NCBI RefSeq assembly: GCF_016888515.1
Contig: NZ_JAFEJK010000003.1
Location: 124,001 to 188,000, forward strand
Origin: Shimia biformata
Lineage (GTDB): Bacteria > Pseudomonadota > Alphaproteobacteria > Rhodobacterales > Rhodobacteraceae
Direction: 5' to 3'
Length of the DNA: 64,000 nucleotides
The position numbers and the translations under genes were made by a program. The notes under the pieces were generated by a model that did no database searches, was not told the DNA's origin, and was given only the letters and a program-made list of their open reading frames with translations. Below are positions 34,384-42,511 of this stretch, piece after piece. How positions within the stretch are numbered: the first letter of the stretch is position 1; the number at the start of each line of letters is the position of its first letter.

Positions 34384-35000
34384 AACAGCCATTGGGGGTG
34401 ATCCTGGCCGGGGGGCAGGCGACCCGGATGGGCGGCGGCGACAAGGGGCTTCTTGAGCTTGAGGGCCAGCCGATCCTGTCCCGCGTGATTGACCGGCTGG
34501 CACCGCAGGTTGCGGGGCTGGCGCTTAATGCCAACGGCGATCCGGCACGGCTGGCACAGTTTGGCTTGCCGGTGATTGCCGACAGTGTCGCGGATTTTCC
34601 CGGTCCGCTTGCGGGGGTTTTGGCCGGGCTGGACTGGGCCGCCGCGCAAGGCGCCGAGACCATCGTGACCGCTGCCGCCGACACGCCGTTCTTTCCCTGC
34701 GACCTTGTCCCGCGCCTGTTGCTGGCCGCCGAGGGGCGTCCGCACCAGATGGCGCTGGCGGCGACACCGCATCCGAAACGGGGGCTGCTGAGACAGCCGA
34801 CATTTGGCCTGTGGCCCGTCGCCCTGCGCGACGACCTGCGCGCGGCGCTGGGTGAGGGGATCCGCAAGGTGGTGATCTGGACCGACCGCCACGGGGCGGG
34901 GACGGCAGAGTTTCCGGTCGACGGCATCGACCCGTTCTTCAATGTCAATACGCCCGAAGACTTTGCGCTGGCCCGCGAATTGGTGGGGCAAAACGTATGA
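34380..35000 (+). CDS. mobA: Molybdenum cofactor guanylyltransferase
   Basis: MobA (206 aa) attaches GMP to the molybdenum cofactor, giving MGD for DMSO-reductase-type enzymes such as formate dehydrogenase. GVILAGGQATRMGGGDKGLL is the nucleotide-binding loop, and LPVIADSVADFPGPLAGVLA, TVTAAADTPFFP-like IVTAAADTPFFPCDLV and FFNVNTPEDF are typical. It overlaps fdhD and mobB by ATGA, forming fdhD-mobA-mobB-moeA. Confidence 0.94.
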   Translation: MKQPLGVILAGGQATRMGGGDKGLLELEGQPILSRVIDRLAPQVAGLALNANGDPARLAQFGLPVIADSVADFPGPLAGVLAGLDWAAAQGAETIVTAAADTPFFPCDLVPRLLLAAEGRPHQMALAATPHPKRGLLRQPTFGLWPVALRDDLRAALGEGIRKVVIWTDRHGAGTAEFPVDGIDPFFNVNTPEDFALARELVGQNV

Positions 35001-35488
35001 AGGTTTTTGGCATCACTGGCTGGAAAAACACTGGCAAGACCGGGTTGACGGAGCGGCTGGTGGCCGAGTTCACCGCGCGGGGACTGACCGTCTCGACCAT
35101 CAAGCACACGCATCACGGGGTTGATACCGACCAGCCGGGCACCGACAGCTATCGCCACCGCGAGGCGGGCGCGCAGGAGGTGATGCTGGCGTCGGGCGGG
35201 CGTTGGGCCCTGATGCATGAGCTGCGCGGCGCGGCGGAACCGGGGCTGGATGACCTCTTGGCGCGGCTGTCGCCCTGTGACCTTGTGCTGGTCGAGGGGT
35301 TCAAGCGTGAAAACCACCCCAAGATCGAGACCCACCGCGCCGTGGCCGGACATGAGCTGATCGCGCCCGGCGATGCGACGATCCTCGCCATTGCATCGGA
35401 CGTGGCGCTGGATATGGATCGGCCTGTGTTTGACCTCGACGATACCGGCGCGATTGCCGATTTCATTCAGGAGCATCTGGCCGCATGA
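34997..35488 (+). CDS. mobB: Molybdopterin-guanine dinucleotide biosynthesis protein B
   Basis: MobB (163 aa) is a GTP-binding P-loop protein assisting MobA. Walker A is GWKNTGKTGL; STIKHTHHGVDTDQPGTDSY and LVLVEGFKREN follow as in the family. It overlaps both neighbours by 4 bases. Some genomes fuse MobB to MoeA or MobA; here the genes are separate. Confidence 0.94.
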   Translation: MKVFGITGWKNTGKTGLTERLVAEFTARGLTVSTIKHTHHGVDTDQPGTDSYRHREAGAQEVMLASGGRWALMHELRGAAEPGLDDLLARLSPCDLVLVEGFKRENHPKIETHRAVAGHELIAPGDATILAIASDVALDMDRPVFDLDDTGAIADFIQEHLAA

Positions 35489-36747
35489 CAGACCTCACCC
35501 CGCCGCCGCTGGCCAATGATTGTTTCGCCCTGCCGCCTGGTGTCGACTGGACCCCGGTCGATGAGGCGCTGGCGGCGTTGCGGGACAGGCTGGCGCCGGT
35601 GACCGGGACTGAGACGATCCGCGCCGTCGATGGGCTGGGTCGCATTCTGGCCGTGCCGGTAATCGCGGGCCGCAGCAACCCGCCGCAGCCGAATTCGGCG
35701 GTGGATGGCTATGGGTTTGCCCATGCCGGGGTCGTGCCGGGGCCAAACCGGATGCCGCTGGTCGAAGGTCGCTCGGCGGCGGGTGAGCCGTTCCCCGGCA
35801 CAGTGCCACCGGGTCACGCCATCCGTATCCTGACAGGGGCGACGATCCCGGCGGGGGTGGACACGGTGATCCTGCAAGAGGACATCGCCACCGACGGGCA
35901 GAACATCGCCTTTCACGGGCCGCTGAAACCGGGGGCGAATACGCGGCGCGCGGGTGAGGATGTGGACGACGGCGACGAGATTCTGCCTGTCGGTCGCCGC
36001 CTGACCCCTGCCGATATCGCGCTGATGACGGCGGTTGGGGTGGACCGGATCGAGGTGCGGATGCCGTTGCGGGTTGGCGTGATCTCGACCGGGGACGAGT
36101 TGGCCGAGGCGGGGACCAAAGCCCGCGCGGACCAGATTTATGACGCCAATCGGCCAATGCTTCTGGCGATGGCGGCACGGCTGGGCTTTGTCCCGGTCGA
36201 TCTGGGCCGCGTGGCGGATGACCGCGACAGTCTGCGGGCGGCGATGGATGCCGCGTCCACGGCTGCTGATGTGATACTGACATCCGGCGGCGCGTCGGCG
36301 GGGGACGAGGACCATGTCTCGGCCCTGCTGAAGGAAAGCGGGTCTTTGTCGCATTGGCGCATTGCGATCAAGCCGGGCCGCCCGCTGGCGCTGGCGATGT
36401 GGAACGGCACGCCGGTGTTTGGCCTGCCGGGGAACCCGGTCGCGGCGATGGTGACGGCGCTGATCTTTGCGCGCCCCGCCTTCGGGATGCTGGCTGGCGA
36501 GGGGTGGAATTTGCCTGAACCTCTGCTTCTGCCCGCCGCGTTCAGCAAATCCAAGAAGCCGGGGCGCCGGGAATACCTACGGGCGCGGCTGCGGGATGGC
36601 CGGGTCGAGGTTTTCGGCTCGGAAGGGTCGGGCCGGATCAGCGGGCTTTCCTGGGCCGAAGGGCTGGTTGAATTGCCCGACGAGGCCGCTGAGATCGCGC
36701 CCGGCACACTGGTCCGTTATCTGCCTTATGCCGCGTTTGGTCTTTAG
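35485..36747 (+). CDS. moeA: Molybdopterin molybdotransferase
   Basis: MoeA (420 aa) inserts molybdate into adenylylated molybdopterin. Domain III signatures are VGVISTGDELAEAG, YDANRPMLLAMAARLG, ILTSGGASAGDEDHVSALL and FGLPGNPVAAMVTALIFARP. The N-terminal half has NSAVDGYGFAH and GVDTVILQEDI. Length fits. It is the last gene of the fdhD-mobA-mobB-moeA operon. Confidence 0.96.
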   Translation: MTDLTPPPLANDCFALPPGVDWTPVDEALAALRDRLAPVTGTETIRAVDGLGRILAVPVIAGRSNPPQPNSAVDGYGFAHAGVVPGPNRMPLVEGRSAAGEPFPGTVPPGHAIRILTGATIPAGVDTVILQEDIATDGQNIAFHGPLKPGANTRRAGEDVDDGDEILPVGRRLTPADIALMTAVGVDRIEVRMPLRVGVISTGDELAEAGTKARADQIYDANRPMLLAMAARLGFVPVDLGRVADDRDSLRAAMDAASTAADVILTSGGASAGDEDHVSALLKESGSLSHWRIAIKPGRPLALAMWNGTPVFGLPGNPVAAMVTALIFARPAFGMLAGEGWNLPEPLLLPAAFSKSKKPGRREYLRARLRDGRVEVFGSEGSGRISGLSWAEGLVELPDEAAEIAPGTLVRYLPYAAFGL

Positions 36748-36882
36748 ACGCGTGTGAGGCCCAAACCGTCTGGACCTTGGTCGCACCCGTGTTATGAAGC
36801 GCGCGAATGACATCAGGTGAAACACGCCCCTGACCCCGTGCTGGCATGCGAGGGCAGGCGGTGTACAAGCGAAAGCCCCCAA

Positions 36883-37332
36883 ATGACCCAGACCAAGCGT
36901 ATCGTTCTGTCCAGCGATCATGCCGCCATCGACCTGCGCCGGGCCGTGGCCGACCATATCGCTGCCAAGGGTTGGGATGTGGTCGATATTGGTCCGACCA
37001 CGATTGAAAGCACGCATTACCCGCTGCATGGCAAGGCTGCCGCCGAAAAGGTGGCGTCGGGGGATTGCGCGTTGGGGATTATCCTGTGCGGCACCGGGCA
37101 GGGCATCATGATGGCTGCCAACAAGGTGCCGGGCATTCGCTGTGGCGTGTGTTCCGACACGTTCTCGGCGGAAATGATCCGCCAGCATAATGACGCCAAC
37201 ATGCTGTCGATCGGCGCGCGCGTGGTGGGCGAGGGGTTGGCGTTGAAGATCGTGGACGCGTTTCTGGACGCCACTTTTGAAGGCGGGCGTCACGCGACGC
37301 GCGTCGGGATGATCGAAGGCGCAGGCGTGTAG
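36883..37332 (+). CDS. rpiB: Ribose 5-phosphate isomerase B
   Basis: RpiB (149 aa) interconverts ribose 5-phosphate and ribulose 5-phosphate in the pentose phosphate pathway. Markers: IVLSSDHAAIDLRRAV (substrate Asp-His), ILCGTGQGIMMAANKVPGIR with the catalytic Cys, and RQHNDANMLSIGARVVG. The ATG at 36883 gives the expected N-terminus; the frame extends upstream without protein character. A 135-base spacer separates it from moeA, so it may have its own promoter. Confidence 0.94.
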   Translation: MTQTKRIVLSSDHAAIDLRRAVADHIAAKGWDVVDIGPTTIESTHYPLHGKAAAEKVASGDCALGIILCGTGQGIMMAANKVPGIRCGVCSDTFSAEMIRQHNDANMLSIGARVVGEGLALKIVDAFLDATFEGGRHATRVGMIEGAGV

Positions 37333-37345
37333 CGACCCGCCGGGA

Positions 37346-38368
37346 TCAGTCGAAAATCCCGGCCACCCGGCCCAGCAGCATGAAGGCGCGCGCGGTGCGG
37401 GTGTCCGACAGGGCCGCGATTTCGGCATCGGACGCTGTTTCCTCGAACGCGATGAAGTTCTTGTCGAACCGGCGCAGGAAGTGATGTGCCGCGTCGCGGA
37501 AGATTGCGTCCTGTTTCATCCGACCCGCCGCCAACGCCAGTGACGAGCGGTCGCGGATACCGCCAAGCGCAGCGATGGCGCGGCCACGTTCCCCGGCGGC
37601 AAAGCGGCGCCACAACTCGGGGCGGGCGAGGTCGGGGCGCAGGTCGTCCATATAGATCCCGTCCTGGCTGAGCAGGGTCAGGATGTCCTGTGCCGCCTGC
37701 ACAAGCTGCGCCGCCTGCCGGTCCTTCAGTGCCTTGCGCAGGGCCGAAAACCCTTCCTTGTCCTCGGTGTTCTCGGGGAAGTTCAGCGCCTTGATGAAGG
37801 TGTCGCGCGACAGGGGCGGCGACAGGTCTTCGGCGGGGGTGCCAAGTGCCAGAAGGCCCTGATCCTCGGCTTCGGTCTGGGCCGGTGCGGGGTCCGCGGC
37901 TTTGCGGATACCGCCGATGTCGCGGGTCGACTGGAACATGGCCAGCGCGGTTTCTGTCTTGCGCTGCGCGGCTGCGATCTCGTCCAACTTCTTTGTCACG
38001 GTCGGCTCAAGCCCGCCGCCGCTGCCCTTGGCCTGCGCCTGACTCAGGTAAGACCGTCGCATCGCGTCGACAGCGGCCTGAAGGCGGCGGCTTTCCTCAC
38101 GCATGACGCGGGACGAGCGTGCCGCCGTCGCCGCCACCCAGATCATCGCAACCGGCATGAAGATCGCAAGGATCGTCATCAGGAAGCGCAGAGAATCCGG
38201 TTCTGCCCCCTGTTCACCGCGTTCCAGGACCATGAAGAAAACCACCGTCCCGCCCAGCCACAACAGGCTGAGCGCCACCGCGATCACTTCGATCCCGGTA
38301 ACACGCGGCTGGTCTGGACGGTTATAGACGTCCAGCGGCGTTGACTTCTGCTCGGGTTCTTGCGGCAT
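37346..38368 (-). CDS. Conserved membrane protein with coiled coil
   Basis: A 340-residue protein with two membrane helices near the N-terminus (VIAVALSLLWLGGTVVFFMV; FLMTILAIFMPVAMIWVAAT), an Arg/Glu-rich helical stretch (RVMREESRRLQAAVDAMRRS) and a predicted coiled coil. The C-terminal half is soluble and alpha-helical (FIKALNFPENTEDKEGFSAL, RRFAAGERGRAIAALGGI). I recall similar proteins in most roseobacters, unnamed. It is downstream of greA on the same strand, 9 bases away. Confidence 0.75.
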   Translation of the reverse strand: MPQEPEQKSTPLDVYNRPDQPRVTGIEVIAVALSLLWLGGTVVFFMVLERGEQGAEPDSLRFLMTILAIFMPVAMIWVAATAARSSRVMREESRRLQAAVDAMRRSYLSQAQAKGSGGGLEPTVTKKLDEIAAAQRKTETALAMFQSTRDIGGIRKAADPAPAQTEAEDQGLLALGTPAEDLSPPLSRDTFIKALNFPENTEDKEGFSALRKALKDRQAAQLVQAAQDILTLLSQDGIYMDDLRPDLARPELWRRFAAGERGRAIAALGGIRDRSSLALAAGRMKQDAIFRDAAHHFLRRFDKNFIAFEETASDAEIAALSDTRTARAFMLLGRVAGIFD

Positions 38369-38377
38369 CTGGCTTGG

Positions 38378-38848
38378 TTACACGTATTGGATCGTCAGGA
38401 TTTCATAGCTTTTTTCGCCGCCAGGTGTGCGGACTTCGACGCTGTCGCCCTCTTCCTTGCCGATCAGGGCGCGGGCGATGGGGGATTTGATGTTCAACAG
38501 CCCCTTTTCGACGCTGGCCTCGTGTTCACCCACGATCTGCCATGTCTTTTCCTCGTCCGTGTCTTCGTCCACCAGCGTCACGGTTGCGCCGAACTTGATC
38601 GAGCCGGACAGGGACGCGGGGTCGATGACGTCGGCAAGCGAGATCAGGCCCTCGATTTCCTTGATGCGGCCTTCGATGAAGGACTGTTTCTCGCGGGCCG
38701 AGTGGTATTCGGCGTTTTCGGACAGGTCGCCATGCTCTCGCGCTTCGGCGATGGCCTTGATGATGGCTGGCCGATCAACCGATTTCAATTGTTTCAGTTC
38801 GGTTTCGAGCGCGGCAAAACCGGTCCGCGTCATCGGCACTTTTTCCAT
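38378..38848 (-). CDS. greA: Transcription elongation factor GreA
   Basis: GreA (156 aa) rescues backtracked RNA polymerase by stimulating transcript cleavage. The N-terminal coiled coil carries the acidic tip [16 protein letters not shown] (read without a gap) and [15 protein letters not shown]; the C-terminal FKBP-like domain has [18 protein letters not shown] and [14 protein letters not shown]. Length is standard. Confidence 0.96.
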   Translation of the reverse strand: MEKVPMTRTGFAALETELKQLKSVDRPAIIKAIAEAREHGDLSENAEYHSAREKQSFIEGRIKEIEGLISLADVIDPASLSGSIKFGATVTLVDEDTDEEKTWQIVGEHEASVEKGLLNIKSPIARALIGKEEGDSVEVRTPGGEKSYEILTIQYV

Positions 38849-38983
38849 TTTTCTCTTGTCCGTCGCTTTGTCGTTTCGTGGTCTATTGGTCGTCGTTTCC
38901 CCGCGTTGGGCAGGGGCTGCGATCGTCCTGAAGCTGAGCTACCTGACCTAATGCGGCAGGGGATTGCAAGGGAAAGGTGGCGC

Positions 38984-40489
38984 TCAGGGCGGCGGCAGCA
39001 GGGATAGGTCGCGGGAATAATCGCGTTGCATCGGAATGTCACCCAGATCGGCACAATTGCGGTTCAAAAGATAGTGGTTGGGCAGGTCGTCCTTGCGAAC
39101 GTCCGGGTCGATCTGCATCGCCAGTTGGATCAGCGCCCGGTCGGAAAAGGGGTTCATCACGAAATTGTCGGGTGTTCCGAAATGGCGGATTCCAAGGCTG
39201 TTGGGCAAAAGATGTTCGATGAATTGCAGGTCAAGCTGACGCCGCCAGGCGGATTTGGGCAGGCTTTCGGCCCAGCTGCGGTAACGGTCCTGCCAGGCCG
39301 CACGAATTGCGTCCTGATCGCCGGCCCGGTTGATCAGAAGCCGCCGCATGGCAAAGCTTGTGGCCGGACGTCGTCGTGTCATCGACGAACGGTTCCACTG
39401 GTTGGCGCGTAGGATTTCCATCACGTTGCCGCGCAGCGCCACATGACCGGGGGGAAGCTGCAACCGGGTTCCCTCGATCCGCAGCGGCGTGCCGACATGG
39501 GTAAAGCCGGTGCGACGCAGGTAGAGGTCGCGCTGCTCGGGCGTCGTTTCGACATAGGTCAATCGCCGGAACGGGACGCCCAGGCGGGTGCAGATGGTTT
39601 CCCCGATATCGGCGTCAAGCTTTGACATCTTGTGGAACTGCCAGGCAAAGCCGAACGCGATCTTGGAAAGATGCGGACGCGCCGCGCCGATCAGGTTGCG
39701 GCTGTCCTTGCCGCCCGAGACCGGCAGGATCACAGGCGTGTTGTCGGCCAGGGCGCCGACGATCTGTTCCAGTCGATCGCTGATCCGGTCGGCATTGTCC
39801 TTCCAGGACGTGTCGGGCGTGGTCAGATTGTCACCCTTGCGCGGCCAGTGGCGGACACAGGCGAAGCTGTCGAGGTCAAGGTAATGGTTCGGCAAGGCGC
39901 GCAGCACGTTGGCATCCGGCGTCTGCTGCAATGAGAACACAAAGCCCCCGCCCAGAACCTTTTGAGATGTGAACCAGGGGTGTTCGACCGGGGTGGACAA
40001 TGTCGCAAGCGCCGGTATCGGCGCGACCAGACGATCCTGCGGGTTAAAGACACAGGCGAAATCGCCAACGGGATCGCCGTAGATGCGATGCAGGTCCGGC
40101 GTGTCGAAGATCACGAGGTAACGTCCGGCAATGCCCTCGATCCACTGTTCGGTGTTTCGCAACACGGCCGGGCGGCGCGTGTTGAACGGCAGTTTCGTCC
40201 CGTCCCGGACATAAGCGCCGTCGGCGGCGATACCCTCGCCCAGGAACCAGCCGACCTGGGTTCCATTGCGGTCCAAAAGCCGCCGCACCCTTGGCCCTGG
40301 CGCACAATAAAGTGTCCACCGGTTCAGCCTGTGTCCGACCCAGCCGTTGAAGGTCAGGTTGTCCTGTTCACTCAATACGAACTGGCCGGGGAAAAGCCGG
40401 TCCATGGTTTCCCCACGTTCCAGCGCCTCGGATGCGGCAATGGGAAGACCGCTTTGGGCCGCTGATTGAATGATGCCTTGCTGGTTCAC
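38984..40489 (-). CDS. Asparagine-synthetase-like PP-loop protein
   Basis: A 501-residue protein with an AsnB-type synthetase domain: the PP-loop is PVILPVSGGKDSRNLIGAAR, followed by a SKLDADIGETICTRLGVPFR segment and a C-terminal helical region. The front part is beta-rich (RYLVIFDTPDLHRIYGDPVG, FACVFNPQDRL), like a glutaminase-type domain, but there is no N-terminal Cys2, so it should not hydrolyse glutamine. The start is a GTG at 40489; an ATG at 40405 with GGGGA before it is an alternative. Stands alone; substrate unknown. Confidence 0.75.
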   Translation of the reverse strand: MNQQGIIQSAAQSGLPIAASEALERGETMDRLFPGQFVLSEQDNLTFNGWVGHRLNRWTLYCAPGPRVRRLLDRNGTQVGWFLGEGIAADGAYVRDGTKLPFNTRRPAVLRNTEQWIEGIAGRYLVIFDTPDLHRIYGDPVGDFACVFNPQDRLVAPIPALATLSTPVEHPWFTSQKVLGGGFVFSLQQTPDANVLRALPNHYLDLDSFACVRHWPRKGDNLTTPDTSWKDNADRISDRLEQIVGALADNTPVILPVSGGKDSRNLIGAARPHLSKIAFGFAWQFHKMSKLDADIGETICTRLGVPFRRLTYVETTPEQRDLYLRRTGFTHVGTPLRIEGTRLQLPPGHVALRGNVMEILRANQWNRSSMTRRRPATSFAMRRLLINRAGDQDAIRAAWQDRYRSWAESLPKSAWRRQLDLQFIEHLLPNSLGIRHFGTPDNFVMNPFSDRALIQLAMQIDPDVRKDDLPNHYLLNRNCADLGDIPMQRDYSRDLSLLPPP

Positions 40490-40749
40490 GTGAGGTTCCG
40501 CCCGTTTCCCCGATCTTCGCCGGGTCCTGCGCCTGTTGCCTGAATCCTACGCCTGCCCGACTCGCAGGTCAAAAAGATCATGCGTTCGGGGAAATTTTTC
40601 CCGGTATTGGTCACAATGCCTGACCGAAACCCGGATGTTTACGCTCACATTGTTTGTGCCGTGGGGTTCTGATTGCGCTTCTGGTCCGGTCACGGTAGCA
40701 AAACGCGAAATATTCTGTCGCGCACGCGACCCCGGAGGAAGGTAGCCAG
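40490..40749. other. Divergent control region between the PP-loop gene and etfD
   Basis: About 260 bases holding the upstream regions of both genes. An imperfect palindrome around 40587-40604 (CGGGGAAATTTTTCCCGG) is the only clear structure. A GGAGGAA ribosome binding site for the right-hand gene is at its end. No gene is supported here. Confidence 0.4.
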
Positions 40750-42399
40750 ATGTCTGACATCCAACGCGAAACCATGGAATACGACGTTGTCATCGTCGGG
40801 GCGGGGCCTGCGGGCCTGTCTGCAGCGATCCGATTGAAGCAGATCGACCCCGATCTTGAGGTCGTGGTGCTGGAGAAGGGATCAGAAGTTGGTGCCCATA
40901 TCCTGTCCGGCGCGGTGCTGGACCCGGTTGGCCTGAACAAGCTGATCCCGGACTGGAAGGACAAGGGCGCGCCGCTGAATGTGCCTGTCACCGAGGACAA
41001 TTTCTACATGTTGGGCGAAGCGGGCGAGATCCGCATCCCGACATGGCCGATGCCGCCGCTGATGAACAACCACGGCAACTACATCGTCTCGATGGGCAAT
41101 GTCTGCCGCTGGATGGCGGAACAGGCCGAGGAACTTGGGGTCGAGATCTTCCCCGGCATGGCCTGTTCGGAACTGGTCTATGGCGACAATGGCGAGATCA
41201 AGGGCGTCGTCGCCGGGGTCTTTGGTCTGGAAGCCGACGGATCCTATGGCGAAAACACCGAGCCGGGCATGGAATTGCACGGCAAATACGTCTTCATCTC
41301 GGAAGGTGTGCGTGGCTCGCTGGCGAAAGAGATCATCAACAAATACGACCTGCAAGCCGGGAAGGAGCCGCAGAAATACGGCATCGGCATGAAGGAAATC
41401 TGGGAGATCGACCCGGCCAAGCACAAGGAAGGCAGCGTCACCCATACGATGGGCTGGCCGCTGGGCGGCAATGCCGGTGGCGGGTCGTTCATCTATCACC
41501 TTGAGAACAATCAGGTTTATGTCGGGTTCGTGGTCCACCTGAACTACAAGAACCCGCATCTTTATCCTTACATGGAGTTCCAGCGCTTCAAACATCACCC
41601 GATGGTGGCCGAGCTTCTGGAAGGCGGTAAACGCGTGGCCTATGGCGCACGGGCGATCACCGAGGGCGGTTATCAGTCGATGCCCAAGATGGTGGCGCCG
41701 GGCGCGGCGCTTCTGGGCTGCTCGGTCGGCATGGTCAACGTGCCGCGCATCAAGGGCAACCATAACGCCATGCTGTCGGGCATCGCCGCCGCCGACGCCG
41801 CTGCCGCCGCGATCAAGGCGGGCCGCGCAGGGGATGAACTGAGCGACTATGAGGTCGAAGTACGCACCGGCGCCATCGGCAAGGACCTGAAAAAGGTCCG
41901 CAACGTCAAACCGATGTGGTCGAAATGGGGCATGCTGGCCTCGACCGTGTTCGGCGGGTTCGACATGTGGACCAACACGTTCGGCTTTTCGCTGTTTGGC
42001 ACGCTGGGTCACGGCAAGAATGACGCCAAGGCGACCGAGGAAGCATCGAAACACAAGGTCATCGACTATCCCAAGCCGGATGGAAAACTGTCGTTTGACC
42101 GGCTGACCAACGTGTCGTTTGCGATGACCAACCACGAGGAAAGCCAGCCCTGCCACCTGAAACTGGGCGATCCGTCGATCCCGGTGAAGGTCAACCTGCC
42201 GAAATTCGCTGAACCGGCACAGCGCTATTGTCCGGCCGGGGTCTATGAGATCGTGGAAGAGGAAGGCAGCGAGCCGCGCTTCGTCATCAACTTCCAGAAC
42301 TGCGTCCACTGCAAGACCTGCGATATCAAGGACCCGAGCGAGAACATCACATGGACCACGCCCCAGGGCGGCGACGGCCCGAACTATCCCAATATGTGA
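40750..42399 (+). CDS. etfD: Electron transfer flavoprotein-ubiquinone oxidoreductase
   Basis: ETF-QO (549 aa) moves electrons from the electron transfer flavoprotein to ubiquinone, linking acyl-CoA dehydrogenases to the respiratory chain. The FAD loop is VVIVGAGPAGLSAAIRLKQI; the membrane-facing part includes GGYQSMPKM and GCSVGMVNVPRIKG. The C-terminal 4Fe-4S ligands lie in RYCPAGVYE and NCVHCKTCDIKDP. The acyl-CoA dehydrogenase at 28.3-30.0 kb is a plausible source of its electrons. Confidence 0.97.
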   Translation: MSDIQRETMEYDVVIVGAGPAGLSAAIRLKQIDPDLEVVVLEKGSEVGAHILSGAVLDPVGLNKLIPDWKDKGAPLNVPVTEDNFYMLGEAGEIRIPTWPMPPLMNNHGNYIVSMGNVCRWMAEQAEELGVEIFPGMACSELVYGDNGEIKGVVAGVFGLEADGSYGENTEPGMELHGKYVFISEGVRGSLAKEIINKYDLQAGKEPQKYGIGMKEIWEIDPAKHKEGSVTHTMGWPLGGNAGGGSFIYHLENNQVYVGFVVHLNYKNPHLYPYMEFQRFKHHPMVAELLEGGKRVAYGARAITEGGYQSMPKMVAPGAALLGCSVGMVNVPRIKGNHNAMLSGIAAADAAAAAIKAGRAGDELSDYEVEVRTGAIGKDLKKVRNVKPMWSKWGMLASTVFGGFDMWTNTFGFSLFGTLGHGKNDAKATEEASKHKVIDYPKPDGKLSFDRLTNVSFAMTNHEESQPCHLKLGDPSIPVKVNLPKFAEPAQRYCPAGVYEIVEEEGSEPRFVINFQNCVHCKTCDIKDPSENITWTTPQGGDGPNYPNM

Positions 42400-42428
42400 T
42401 CTGACATCCTCAAATCCTATCACGATGC

Positions 42429-42448
42429 GGGCGGCCCTGGGGCCGCCC
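42429..42448 (+). terminator. Hairpin after etfD
   Basis: GGGCGGCC paired with GGCCGCCC around a 4-base loop, about 30 bases after the etfD stop. Stem is strong and GC-rich but there is no T-run, so termination efficiency is uncertain. Confidence 0.45.
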
Positions 42449-42511
42449 CATTGCGTCTGGCCCATACGCGCACTAGGTTTCCCTTGGACCCCCTCTGACA
42501 AGGAGCCTTCC

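Noticed and set aside
40587-40604. Palindrome-like GGGAAATTTTTCCC in the etfD upstream region
   Set aside because: Imperfect and short; no second copy seen, so not raised to an operator.
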